Positions 9,484-19,828 of a stretch of DNA of 42,718 nt are shown here, piece by piece. The stretch spans positions 1 to 42,718 of the forward strand of contig JAAYAB010000193.1 in NCBI GenBank assembly GCA_012719595.1, in the 5' to 3' direction. Within the stretch, counting starts at the first letter, position 1. Each line of letters starts with the position of its first letter. Under the pieces are notes generated by a model. That model was not told the origin of the DNA and searched no databases. It was given only the letters and a program-made list of their open reading frames with translations. Made by a program: the position numbers and the translations under genes. This DNA is from Bacillota bacterium (GTDB taxonomy: Bacteria > Bacillota > DTU014).

Positions 9484-9566
9484 TCCTCAGCTCATCTCGG
9501 CTCGACTATGCTCGTCATACCTGTGCTAATCTCTTCTACAGACTCTTCTGACCTAAAGCTCTTCTA
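9480..9566 (-). promoter_or_regulatory. TRAP-binding site: about 16 NAG triplets (14 GAG/UAG, 2 CAG), mostly 2-nt spaced
   Basis: Minus strand TAGaaGAGctTTAGgtCAGaaGAGtctgTAGaaGAGatTAGcaCAGgtatgacGAGcaTAGtcGAGccGAGatGAGctGAGgagTAG. Confidence 0.92.
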
Positions 9567-9623
9567 ACCTGCGAAAAACTTCCTAACCCTCAAACCCAAA
9601 GAAATCGGACACAGAACCTCTCA

Positions 9624-9890
9624 CTAGCCCTCTGTATCATCAGCGCACCGCCGAGTGTCGCCCGAAACAACTGTCCCGACCTTGGTCAGAATCTGTGCCT
9701 TGCCCCTGACCTTGATCGCGGAAGTATGCTCAGTAAACTGAGCTATCATGACTTCCCCGCTGTCGAGCTTCTCGCTGTGGTGAAACCGCGTGTCCTTCCC
9801 TCTTGTCAGGCCGATGATCGTGACGCCATCCTCAAGAGCCTTAATGACGACGTATTCGCCCTGCACGGTTTCCTCGATCACACTCACCAC
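9624..9890 (-). CDS. mtrB: Tryptophan RNA-binding attenuation protein (TRAP)
   Basis: [58 protein letters not shown] closely matches Bacillus MtrB, including the RNA-contact residues (EKL lysine; IKVRG Lys and Arg). Confidence 0.97.
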   Translation of the reverse strand: MVSVIEETVQGEYVVIKALEDGVTIIGLTRGKDTRFHHSEKLDSGEVMIAQFTEHTSAIKVRGKAQILTKVGTVVSGDTRRCADDTEG

Positions 9891-9911
9891 TCCCGGCTCG
9901 TGTTAGCCTAT

Positions 9912-9940
9912 ATTCTATCCGACGGCCGATGCACTGTCAA
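9912..9940 (-). promoter_or_regulatory. Sigma-A-type promoter for mtrB
   Basis: TTGACA - 17 nt - TAGAAT; the -35 overlaps the malic enzyme stop codon. Confidence 0.8.
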
Positions 9941-11178
9941 CGATCGGTTAGTGACGAGACCTCCCTGGCTCTCCTCCGGATCTCTTCCGGATCCCTCACG
10001 ACTCTCGCGACGCCGCTATCAATTGCGGCCTTAGCGACTCCAGCAGCGACGTTCGGCACTACTCTCGGGTCGAACGGCCTCGGAATGATGTAGTTCTCGC
10101 TCAGCTCAGCATCAGAGATCAACTCTGCGATAGCGTTCGCAGCCGCGATCTTCATCGCCTCGTTGATGTCCCGGGCCCGGACGTCCAGCGCGCCTCGGAA
10201 TATGCCCGGAAACCCGAGAACGTTGTTGACCTGATTCGGATAGTCCGACCGCCCCGTCGCCACCACCTTGGCGCCAGCCGCCTTCGCCTCTTCCGGCTGG
10301 ATCTCCGGGTCTGGATTGGCGAGGGCAAACACAAGCGGATCGCTCGCCATAGACCTCACCATGTCCTGCTTCAGAGTGCGGGCTACAGACACTCCTATGA
10401 ACACGTCGGCTCCTCTCACTGCGTCAGCGAGAGTTCCCACAATGCCTGTGGGATTCGTCAGGCGGGCCAGCTCCGTCTTTGAGGCATTCATGTCCGTCGC
10501 CCTGCCCTCGCAGATGATTCCGTTGCGATCACAGACGAGCATGCTCGTTACCCCTGCGCTCTTCAGCAGTTTGGCAATGGCGACTCCGGCGGCTCCTGCA
10601 CCATTGATGACTACCTTGATCGTCTCGAGCCTTTTGCCGACAAGCTTGAGAGCATTGATGAGGCCGGCAAACATGACTACAGCGGTTCCATGCTGATCGT
10701 CGTGGAACACGGGGATATCAACGACCTGCTTCAGCCGCGCCTCGATCTCAAAGCACCTCGGAGCAGATATGTCCTCCAGGTTGATGCCGCCGAAGGTGGG
10801 CGACATGAGCTGCACGGTTCTGACTATCTCATCGACATCGTGAGTGTCTAGCACTATCGGAAAAGCATCGACACCGGCAAAGTGCTTGAAGAGGATGCTC
10901 TTGCCCTCCATCACAGGCAGCGCAGCTCTGGCGCCAATGTCGCCCAGTCCGAGCACGGCCGAACCGTCCGAGACGACGGCGACTAGGTTTCCTCTTGCGG
11001 TGTAGTCGTAGACAGCATCAGGCGAATCTGCGATGGCCAGGCATGGCTCTGCGACCCCAGGCGAGTACGCAAGGCTTAGGTCCCAGGCGTCCCTCAGCTC
11101 AATCTTGCTCCTCACGGCGATCTTGCCCAGATGGTCTTTGTGCAGTTTCAGCGCCTCAGCCTTGAGGTCTCTTCCCAT
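9937..11178 (-). CDS. NAD(P)-dependent malic enzyme
   Basis: [81 protein letters not shown]. Start ATG 11178 (MGRDLKAEA) after GGGGGAGGAAAGAGCTG; the ORF-track start is upstream of the promoter. Confidence 0.94.
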   Translation of the reverse strand: MGRDLKAEALKLHKDHLGKIAVRSKIELRDAWDLSLAYSPGVAEPCLAIADSPDAVYDYTARGNLVAVVSDGSAVLGLGDIGARAALPVMEGKSILFKHFAGVDAFPIVLDTHDVDEIVRTVQLMSPTFGGINLEDISAPRCFEIEARLKQVVDIPVFHDDQHGTAVVMFAGLINALKLVGKRLETIKVVINGAGAAGVAIAKLLKSAGVTSMLVCDRNGIICEGRATDMNASKTELARLTNPTGIVGTLADAVRGADVFIGVSVARTLKQDMVRSMASDPLVFALANPDPEIQPEEAKAAGAKVVATGRSDYPNQVNNVLGFPGIFRGALDVRARDINEAMKIAAANAIAELISDAELSENYIIPRPFDPRVVPNVAAGVAKAAIDSGVARVVRDPEEIRRRAREVSSLTDR

Positions 11179-11230
11179 CAGCTCTTTCCTCCCCCGCAGC
11201 CGGCCTATGCGGGCCGGGCACATCAAGGCC

Positions 11231-11259
11231 AGTATACAACACCGAGCAACTGATGTCCA
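11231..11259 (-). promoter_or_regulatory. Promoter for malic enzyme
   Basis: TGGACA - 17 nt - TATACT on the minus strand. Confidence 0.65.
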
Positions 11260-11269
11260 TGCGAGAGGC

Positions 11270-11308
11270 CGAACACAAAGAAGGCCCCCAGCGGCCATTC
11301 GCTGAGGG
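11270..11308 (-). terminator. Intrinsic terminator downstream of the zinc-ribbon ORF
   Basis: CCCTCAGCG/CGCTGGGGG stem followed by CCTTCTTTGTGTT. Confidence 0.65.
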
Positions 11309-11337
11309 CGGTAAGATTCCTGAGGGTGGTAAGATTG
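11302..11337. repeat. Two tandem 18-bp repeats
   Basis: CTGAGGGCGGTAAGATTC then CTGAGGGTGGTAAGATTG (two mismatches). Confidence 0.8.
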
Positions 11338-11412
11338 CTGTATGTAATCACGCAAACGACAGCGTGTAATCGACGGCGGAACTCCCCCCGTTTCCGAGAG
11401 GGGACAGCGAAG

Positions 11413-11562
11413 TTACTTCACTGTCCCTACAGAGAAGATACCAAGCCGACGTCTGCCTTCCTCGCGGACCTCCTGATAGGACCTGCGGGTAAGGTCTCGC
11501 CCGCACTTCCTGCAATACTCGGCAAACGAGAAGTTCCTTTCCTTGCAGTCCGGGCAAATCAT
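11413..11562 (-). CDS. 49-aa zinc-ribbon protein (not in the ORF track)
   Basis: ATG after AGAGGAGGAATTTGGA; MICPDCKERNFSFAEYCRKCGRDLTRRSYQEVREEGRRRLGIFSVGTVK, with two CxxC pairs. Confidence 0.75.
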   Translation of the reverse strand: MICPDCKERNFSFAEYCRKCGRDLTRRSYQEVREEGRRRLGIFSVGTVK

Positions 11563-11641
11563 TCCAAATTCCTCCTCTCTACTCTGTCACTTGTGGGACT
11601 CATATTGTCCCGCTAGGACTAATCTGTCCCGATTCACCCAT

Positions 11642-11671
11642 ATTATACACATCAAGGCGCCGGACACTCAA
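11642..11671 (-). promoter_or_regulatory. Promoter for the zinc-ribbon ORF
   Basis: TTGAGT - 18 nt - TATAAT on the minus strand. Confidence 0.55.
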
Positions 11672-11683
11672 CAGTGTCCGGCG
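11658..11683 (-). terminator. Strong stem-loop downstream of valS
   Basis: CGCCGGACAC/GTGTCCGGCG perfect 10-bp stem with 6-nt loop; weak U-tract. Confidence 0.55.
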
Positions 11684-11804
11684 ACGTTTGCAGCCCAGCA
11701 ACCGCAGTCTACGCCTGTAGGCACGATTAGAAGTTGATTGGCTCTCCCGATCTCATCAGAGTTCCCAATCTCTGACTCATCCAGTGCACGCGCCCGCGAC
11801 CCGG

Positions 11805-14462
<2,658 letters not shown>

Positions 14463-14600
14463 ACCAATCACCTCGGAAACGTCACATATGACACAGCCAG
14501 GCAGCCGGCAGTGTTCCGCTGCTGCCCTGCCTGGCGTCATCATCTCGATTACGTGTTCATGATACCGGTCGAAAAGGGCGTTGTCAACAAAACGGGCCAG

Positions 14601-14698
14601 CTCAGTCCTGCGGCCGCAAGGCGGCTGAGTCCGGTCTCGGCGAGCCTGCCGACTCAATCCAGCGGCAGCAAGCGAGCCGCTTCAGTCCAGCGGCCGCA
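14601..14698. repeat. Degenerate repeat cluster at the DUF1015/valS junction
   Basis: CTCAGTCCTGCGGCCGCAAG, CTGAGTCCGG, CTCAATCCAGCGGCAGCAAG, TTCAGTCCAGCGGCCGCA within about 100 bp. Confidence 0.5.
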
Positions 14699-16031
14699 TG
14701 ACCAAACCTGTTAGCAGCTTCGGATAGAAGTACGTCGATTTCTGAGGCATCTTCTCTCCTGAACGCGACACGCGCGCGACATCGGCAACCGTCGGTGCGT
14801 TCATCAGAAGCGCAGCTTGATAGATGCCGGAGTCCACCATGGACACAGCTTCGTGCAAACTCCGAGTGTACTTGATGTGGGACTGCGCCACCTGATCCGC
14901 CTCGCTGATGCCGAGGAGGTGGCGGATGACCACTGAATGCAAAATGCTGACGTCGAGACTGCGCCATGCCTCGCTTCGCGACTGGTCCAGCATGGACGCC
15001 ACTTGCGACGGACCGCCCTCGAGCTTCAACAGGTAAAGACGGCCGGGGAGATAGAGCCCAAACACTGTGGAGCCTGCGGGCAGGCGGTTGGACCTGGACC
15101 ACGAATCGAGAAACGGATCTGGAGTCATGTCCGAGGCCGATGCCAGAACGGACAGATCCACCTGTTCGACTGTAAACCAGCGTGCGCACTTGCGAACGAA
15201 GTCATCCGGGTCGAACCCATCCAGTCCGTATATTACCCTGTGCGTGGGAAGAACCACGAGCCCCGGGTCGTGCATGTTGACAAACATCATCATGGCGAAG
15301 TCACACGGAAGCTCCTGCCCTCTGTCTTCGTCTCCGAGGCTCTGCCTGACCTCTCGCCGGTAATCCAGGCTCGTTTCGTACCTGTGATGGCCGTCGGCGA
15401 TCAGAGCCTGCGCACCCTTCATCTGCTGCCTAACGGTTGAGATCGCGGCAGGGTCTGTAATCGCCCACAGACGGTTGACGGTTCCCGTATCGTCGACAGC
15501 GGTATCAGGAGTCAGGTTCTCTATCTGCTCCCGAAGCACCCGGTCGGTCACGCCTTCGCTGTCCTCGAATATGCCGAAGACTGGGCTCAGGTTGGTGCGT
15601 GTCGATCGCAGCAGCAGGAGCCTGTCTGCCTTTGGCTTCGAAAGAGTCTGCTCGTGAGGAAGGATGTCTCCCTTCCCGAACTCCTGGAGCTTCACCGATG
15701 CAATGAACCCCAGTCTGGAGTAGCGTCTGTCTCCTACCGTAAACTGCTGTTCATATGCATATATGGCAGGGACTGTGTCCTGTCTCAGGACGCCTTGAGC
15801 CCGCCACTGCCGAAGGAAGCCTGCAGCGCGAGTGTAGCGGTTGTCGAACTCGTCGTCGTCCTCGGACGTCTTCCCCAACACCAGCCTTACCACGTTGTAC
15901 TCGGATCTCCGATACAGTTCATCCCAGAGCGCGTCGCTGATCACGTCGTAAGGAGGGCAAGTCACTGCGTCCAAGCTTCCGACCTCTTGGGCAGCGTACC
16001 TCAGGCCCTGAAACGGTCTGATATCCACCAT
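14682..16031 (-). CDS. DUF1015 family protein
   Basis: MVDIRPFQGLRYA...AVTCPPYDVISDALWDELYRRSEYNVVRLVLGK and LIADGHHRYETSLDYR are characteristic of DUF1015. Confidence 0.88.
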   Translation of the reverse strand: MVDIRPFQGLRYAAQEVGSLDAVTCPPYDVISDALWDELYRRSEYNVVRLVLGKTSEDDDEFDNRYTRAAGFLRQWRAQGVLRQDTVPAIYAYEQQFTVGDRRYSRLGFIASVKLQEFGKGDILPHEQTLSKPKADRLLLLRSTRTNLSPVFGIFEDSEGVTDRVLREQIENLTPDTAVDDTGTVNRLWAITDPAAISTVRQQMKGAQALIADGHHRYETSLDYRREVRQSLGDEDRGQELPCDFAMMMFVNMHDPGLVVLPTHRVIYGLDGFDPDDFVRKCARWFTVEQVDLSVLASASDMTPDPFLDSWSRSNRLPAGSTVFGLYLPGRLYLLKLEGGPSQVASMLDQSRSEAWRSLDVSILHSVVIRHLLGISEADQVAQSHIKYTRSLHEAVSMVDSGIYQAALLMNAPTVADVARVSRSGEKMPQKSTYFYPKLLTGLVMRPLD

Positions 16032-16073
16032 CGCACCTCAGCTCCCTTCACAGAATGACCGTGAGCCTCGTTC

Positions 16074-16105
16074 GAGGCGGGATGCCGTTGGCCGGATCCC
16101 GCCTC
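16074..16105. other. Intergenic stem-loop between serA and the DUF1015 gene
   Basis: GAGGCGGGAT/ATCCCGCCTC perfect 10-bp stem; no U-tract. Confidence 0.5.
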
Positions 16106-16119
16106 TCACTCTGCAGACA

Positions 16120-17700
16120 TCACATTCTGACGTAGCGGACGTCGAGCACCCCGTCTACAGTCTTCACAGCCTCCAATGCAGACCTCGACGGCGAGCCGTC
16201 TATACCAAGCAACATAACTGCACGCCCGCCAATCTCCTTCCGTCCGACATGCATAGCCGCGATGTTGATGTTCTCTTTCCCAAGCAGTTGTCCTACAGCC
16301 CCAATCACTCCAGGTTTGTCGACGTGCGGTATGAGCAGCACGTCGCCTGCAGGCTCGAAGTCCACCCGGTACCCGTCGACTTCCACTATGCGCAGTTCAG
16401 ATCCTTCATATACCGTTCCCGAAATGCTCCTCTGCATCTCCTTGCCTACTGCCTTCGCACGGATAGTTGCCGGGAATCCGCGATGGTCTTTGCTCTTGGT
16501 TTCGGAGACTCGAATCCCTCGCGATCTCGCTATGAGAGGAGCGTTGACTATCGTCACCGGGACTTCTATGACAGGGGCCAGAAATCCTTGGAGCAGGTAG
16601 TTGGTCACTGCCCCCACATCGAGCTCTGCCAGATCGCCGGTATATTCGATCTCGACAGCCTCCAGGCTTCCAGACGCAGTGGACCCTAGGAAAGTGCCCA
16701 GCCTGGACGCAAGTGACAGGTATGGACGAAGGAACTCGTAGGTCTCCGGATCCGTGCTCGGGAGGTTGACTGCGTTCCTGAACGACTTGCCCTGAAGCGC
16801 CCGCACCACCTGGCGTGCGACATCGACTGCGACGTTTTCCTGCGCTTCCTCAGTCGAGGCTGCCAGGTGTGGAGTCAGCACCACGTTGTCAAGGCCGACC
16901 AGCTCGCTCGAAGTCGGAGGTTCGTTCTCAAAGACGTCGAGCGCCGCGGCAGCCACTTTGCCGGATTTCAGTGCGTCGGCGAGCGCCTTCTCATCGATGA
17001 TGCCGCCTCTGGCGCAGTTCACGATTCTCACACCGCGCTTCATCAAGTCAATTCTACGACCATCGATCAGACCTCTGGTGTGCTCGTTGAGGGGAGTATG
17101 CACTGTGATGAAATCTGCCTGGCGGCACAGGTCATCGAGATCCACGAGATTGATGCCGAGGGAGCGGGCGAGGTCCTCGGAGATGAAAGGATCGTATCCC
17201 AAGACCTCCATGCTCAGCCCGATGCCGCGCTTGGCTACCTCCCTGCCTATCCTCCCCAGTCCGACTACGCCGAGCACCTTGCCCTGGATCTCGACTCCCG
17301 TGAAGCTCTTGCGGTCCCACTTGCCCTGCTTCATGCTCATGTGGGCTTGAGGGATGCTCCTCGCCATGGCGAGGAGCATAGCCACAGTATGCTCGGCCGT
17401 AGAGACGCTGTTCCCGCCGGGCGTGTTCACGACGATCACGCCACGGTTGGTGGCAGCCTCGAGGTCTATGTTGTCGACGCCTGCTCCGGCTCTGCCGATG
17501 ATCTTCAGATTCGCGGCCGCCTCGATCACTTCCCGTGTTACCTTGGTCGCGCTCCTGACTATCAGCGCATCGTACTTGCCGATCTCCGCGATCAACTGGT
17601 CGGGAGTCATCTTGGTATCTACGACCACTTCGATGTCTTTCTCCGCCCGCAGAATGGCCAATCCTTTGTCCGATACAGAATCGCTGACTAGTACTCGCAT
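16120..17700 (-). CDS. serA: D-3-phosphoglycerate dehydrogenase with ACT domain
   Basis: [50 protein letters not shown]-terminal [33 protein letters not shown]. Confidence 0.96.
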   Translation of the reverse strand: MRVLVSDSVSDKGLAILRAEKDIEVVVDTKMTPDQLIAEIGKYDALIVRSATKVTREVIEAAANLKIIGRAGAGVDNIDLEAATNRGVIVVNTPGGNSVSTAEHTVAMLLAMARSIPQAHMSMKQGKWDRKSFTGVEIQGKVLGVVGLGRIGREVAKRGIGLSMEVLGYDPFISEDLARSLGINLVDLDDLCRQADFITVHTPLNEHTRGLIDGRRIDLMKRGVRIVNCARGGIIDEKALADALKSGKVAAAALDVFENEPPTSSELVGLDNVVLTPHLAASTEEAQENVAVDVARQVVRALQGKSFRNAVNLPSTDPETYEFLRPYLSLASRLGTFLGSTASGSLEAVEIEYTGDLAELDVGAVTNYLLQGFLAPVIEVPVTIVNAPLIARSRGIRVSETKSKDHRGFPATIRAKAVGKEMQRSISGTVYEGSELRIVEVDGYRVDFEPAGDVLLIPHVDKPGVIGAVGQLLGKENINIAAMHVGRKEIGGRAVMLLGIDGSPSRSALEAVKTVDGVLDVRYVRM

Positions 17701-18842
17701 CGAGCCATCACCTCCATGGCTGCCTTGACACCTGCGCCGAGGGAGACACGATATCCGACGTCAAGCAGCGCCAGTTCAACGGCCGCCCATGTCGACACCA
17801 TGTCGAGTCTGTCCATGTAGCCCATGTGGCCGATGCGGAAGATGACGCCCTTGAGCTCCTCCTGGCCGCCTGCAACCTCGATTCCGTACCTCGAGGCCAG
17901 CCGCTTGCGGAGCTTCTCCACATCGAAGGTTCCGTCTCCCTTTATCGCGGTAATGGTGCGTGAAGCGACCGCGTCTTCTGCGAACAGCTCGAGGCCGACT
18001 GCCCTGGCAGCCGCTCGGATCATATCGCGCATGTCGGCATGACGGCGATAGATGGCCTCCAGGCCTTCTTCCTCAATCATCGACGTGGTTTCGTCGAGGG
18101 CGAAGAACATGCCCACGGCAGGAGTGAACGGAGTGGTCGACTTCTTCAGGTTCTCTCTGCATGCAATCAGGTCGAAGTAGTACCGAGGGCTCTTGCATTT
18201 CTCTATGACCTGCCACGCCCTCGAAGAGACTCCGATGACACCAAGTCCGGGCGGGAGCATCAGTGCTTTCTGCGAGCCCGCAGCTACGATATCTACGCCC
18301 CATTCATCCATCTTGATCTCAATGGCGCCGAGCGAACTCACCGCGTCGACAATGAGGAGTGCGGGGGTCTCCCTAACGATCGCGGCCACCGCCTTGACGT
18401 CATGCTCGACTCCTGTCGAGGTCTCATTCTGCGTGATGAACACAGCACGAGTCTCTCCGCCGGACTGCAGAGCCTTCCTGATGTCGTCCGGATCGACTGC
18501 GCGGCCGGGTTCGACGACGATCTCGTCCACAACAGCTCCGTAGCTCTTGCACAGCTCTGACCACCGCTCTCCGAACTTGCCGCCCACCACCACCACGACG
18601 CGGTCTCCGGGCGACACGATGTTCGCAACCGCCGCCTCCATCGCGCCGGTTCCCGAGGAAGCGAGTATGTACACTTCACCCTCGGTTCCAAGAATCCACT
18701 TCAGCCGCTGCGTGGTTCGCTCGAGAATGCCGGAGAAGTCAGATGTCCTATGCCCGATCAAGGGCTTCGAAAGAGCCCTCAACGCCTGAGGCGGAACGGG
18801 AGTCGGACCCGGGATCCTCAATTCTCTCTTCTCTCTAAACAT
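17688..18842 (-). CDS. Class V aminotransferase (alanine-glyoxylate / serine-pyruvate type), probable phosphoserine aminotransferase role
   Basis: [69 protein letters not shown] (PLP Lys). Start ATG 18842 with upstream AGGAG. Confidence 0.9.
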   Translation of the reverse strand: MFREKRELRIPGPTPVPPQALRALSKPLIGHRTSDFSGILERTTQRLKWILGTEGEVYILASSGTGAMEAAVANIVSPGDRVVVVVGGKFGERWSELCKSYGAVVDEIVVEPGRAVDPDDIRKALQSGGETRAVFITQNETSTGVEHDVKAVAAIVRETPALLIVDAVSSLGAIEIKMDEWGVDIVAAGSQKALMLPPGLGVIGVSSRAWQVIEKCKSPRYYFDLIACRENLKKSTTPFTPAVGMFFALDETTSMIEEEGLEAIYRRHADMRDMIRAAARAVGLELFAEDAVASRTITAIKGDGTFDVEKLRKRLASRYGIEVAGGQEELKGVIFRIGHMGYMDRLDMVSTWAAVELALLDVGYRVSLGAGVKAAMEVMARCEY

Positions 18843-18880
18843 GCTTCTCACTCCTGTTCTCCTGTTCTCGTTGTTTGGGT

Positions 18881-19212
18881 AAGCAAAAGGAGCTTCTGAC
18901 GTCTAAGGACGAAAGAAGCTCCCGCGCTACCACCTTAGTTCCGCCTGAACTCTCCGCGAGCTGCAGGAGTCCAGAGCGACACCTCGTACCTGCGATAACG
19001 GGCAGGCCGTCGGCCCTACTCACCCCGCTCCAGCGCACGCAGCGCCGGATGCGTGATCTCAGGTCCGATGCTCAAGAGCGCCTTCACCGGCGTGGCACTC
19101 GGGGACTCGCACCCACCGCCCCGTCTCTTAAGGCCAAGAACCGGCTACTACTCTCTCTCATCGCCGATACGACTATGCCAGGCTGCTGCTTTCTTCGCAG
19201 CAGCCGTGCTTT
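18881..19212 (-). ncRNA. T-box leader (candidate serine specifier) upstream of aminotransferase-serA
   Basis: T-box sequence AACTAAGGTGGTAGCGCGGG; terminator GGAGCTTCT...AGAAGCTCCTTTTGCTT; upstream GAGAGAGAGTAGTA; candidate specifier AGC followed by A in TTGAGCATCGG. Confidence 0.88.
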
Positions 19213-19218
19213 TCTAAC

Positions 19219-19247
19219 ATACTACAGGACAGAGCATGACTTGTCAA
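19219..19247 (-). promoter_or_regulatory. Promoter for the T-box/serine operon
   Basis: TTGACA - 17 nt - TAGTAT. Confidence 0.8.
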
Positions 19248-19249
19248 TA

Positions 19250-19810
19250 TCAAAGCCAGGTAATCCTCCCGCCCCTGCGAACGGCGACCACTCTGCCCAG
19301 GATATCCGAGAGCGGTCGGGCTCCGACATCTGAAGTCCTGCTGTCGGGACCTTTGGAGCGGTCGTTGGCGAGAAGATAGACGCAGCCCTCTGGCACGGCG
19401 GAACCGGAACCCGGGCCGTCATGCGGGATAGGGTCTCCTGCGACCGCTGCGACTTTGCGAACGACTAGACGGCGTTCCTCTTCGCCTGCACTCTCTGAGT
19501 CTTCACTCGACGACTCTCTATCGGATGACGAGCCGCCCTCCGACGCAGTATCCCAACTGGCGCACTTGATCGACGCAACGACGAGGTCGCCGACACGCAC
19601 TGGCTGACCGGCCGATCTGGTATCCACTGCGACCAGATCCCCCGTCCTGAGTTCGGGCGCCATGGCATCGTTGGACATCTTGAACGTGGTGACCGCGTAT
19701 CCGCGCTTCAGCGCTATGCTCAAACGCAGTCGAAGGCACAACTTAACGAGGAACCTGTACTTCCAGCTTGACTCCATACGCAATGCACCGGATTTACAAG
19801 GGCCGGCCAT
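19250..19810 (-). CDS. Signal peptidase I (S26)-like protein, probably catalytically inactive
   Basis: Box-like segments MSNDAMAPELRTGDLV, VVRKVAAVAGDPI and LANDRSKGPDSRTSDVGARPLSDILGRVV; Ser and Lys dyad positions read Ala and Arg. Start uncertain (the ORF-track start overlaps a hairpin). Confidence 0.65.
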   Translation of the reverse strand: MAGPCKSGALRMESSWKYRFLVKLCLRLRLSIALKRGYAVTTFKMSNDAMAPELRTGDLVAVDTRSAGQPVRVGDLVVASIKCASWDTASEGGSSSDRESSSEDSESAGEEERRLVVRKVAAVAGDPIPHDGPGSGSAVPEGCVYLLANDRSKGPDSRTSDVGARPLSDILGRVVAVRRGGRITWL

Positions 19811-19821
19811 TCGGCCGGCCC
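19800..19821. terminator. Stem-loop immediately downstream of the EF-G paralogue
   Basis: GGGCCGGCC-ATTC-GGCCGGCCC perfect 9-bp stem; minus strand continues TTGTAAAT. Confidence 0.5.
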
Positions 19822-19828
19822 GGTACTC

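Noticed and set aside
11302-11337. AGGGTGGTAAG on the plus strand as a T-box core
   Set aside because: Lacks the ACCGCG half and any downstream plus-strand gene; it is part of an 18-bp tandem repeat.
11348-11557. ORF-track 69-aa minus-strand ORF
   Set aside because: Out of frame with the better-supported 49-aa zinc-ribbon ORF (SD, promoter, paired CxxC) covering the same DNA.
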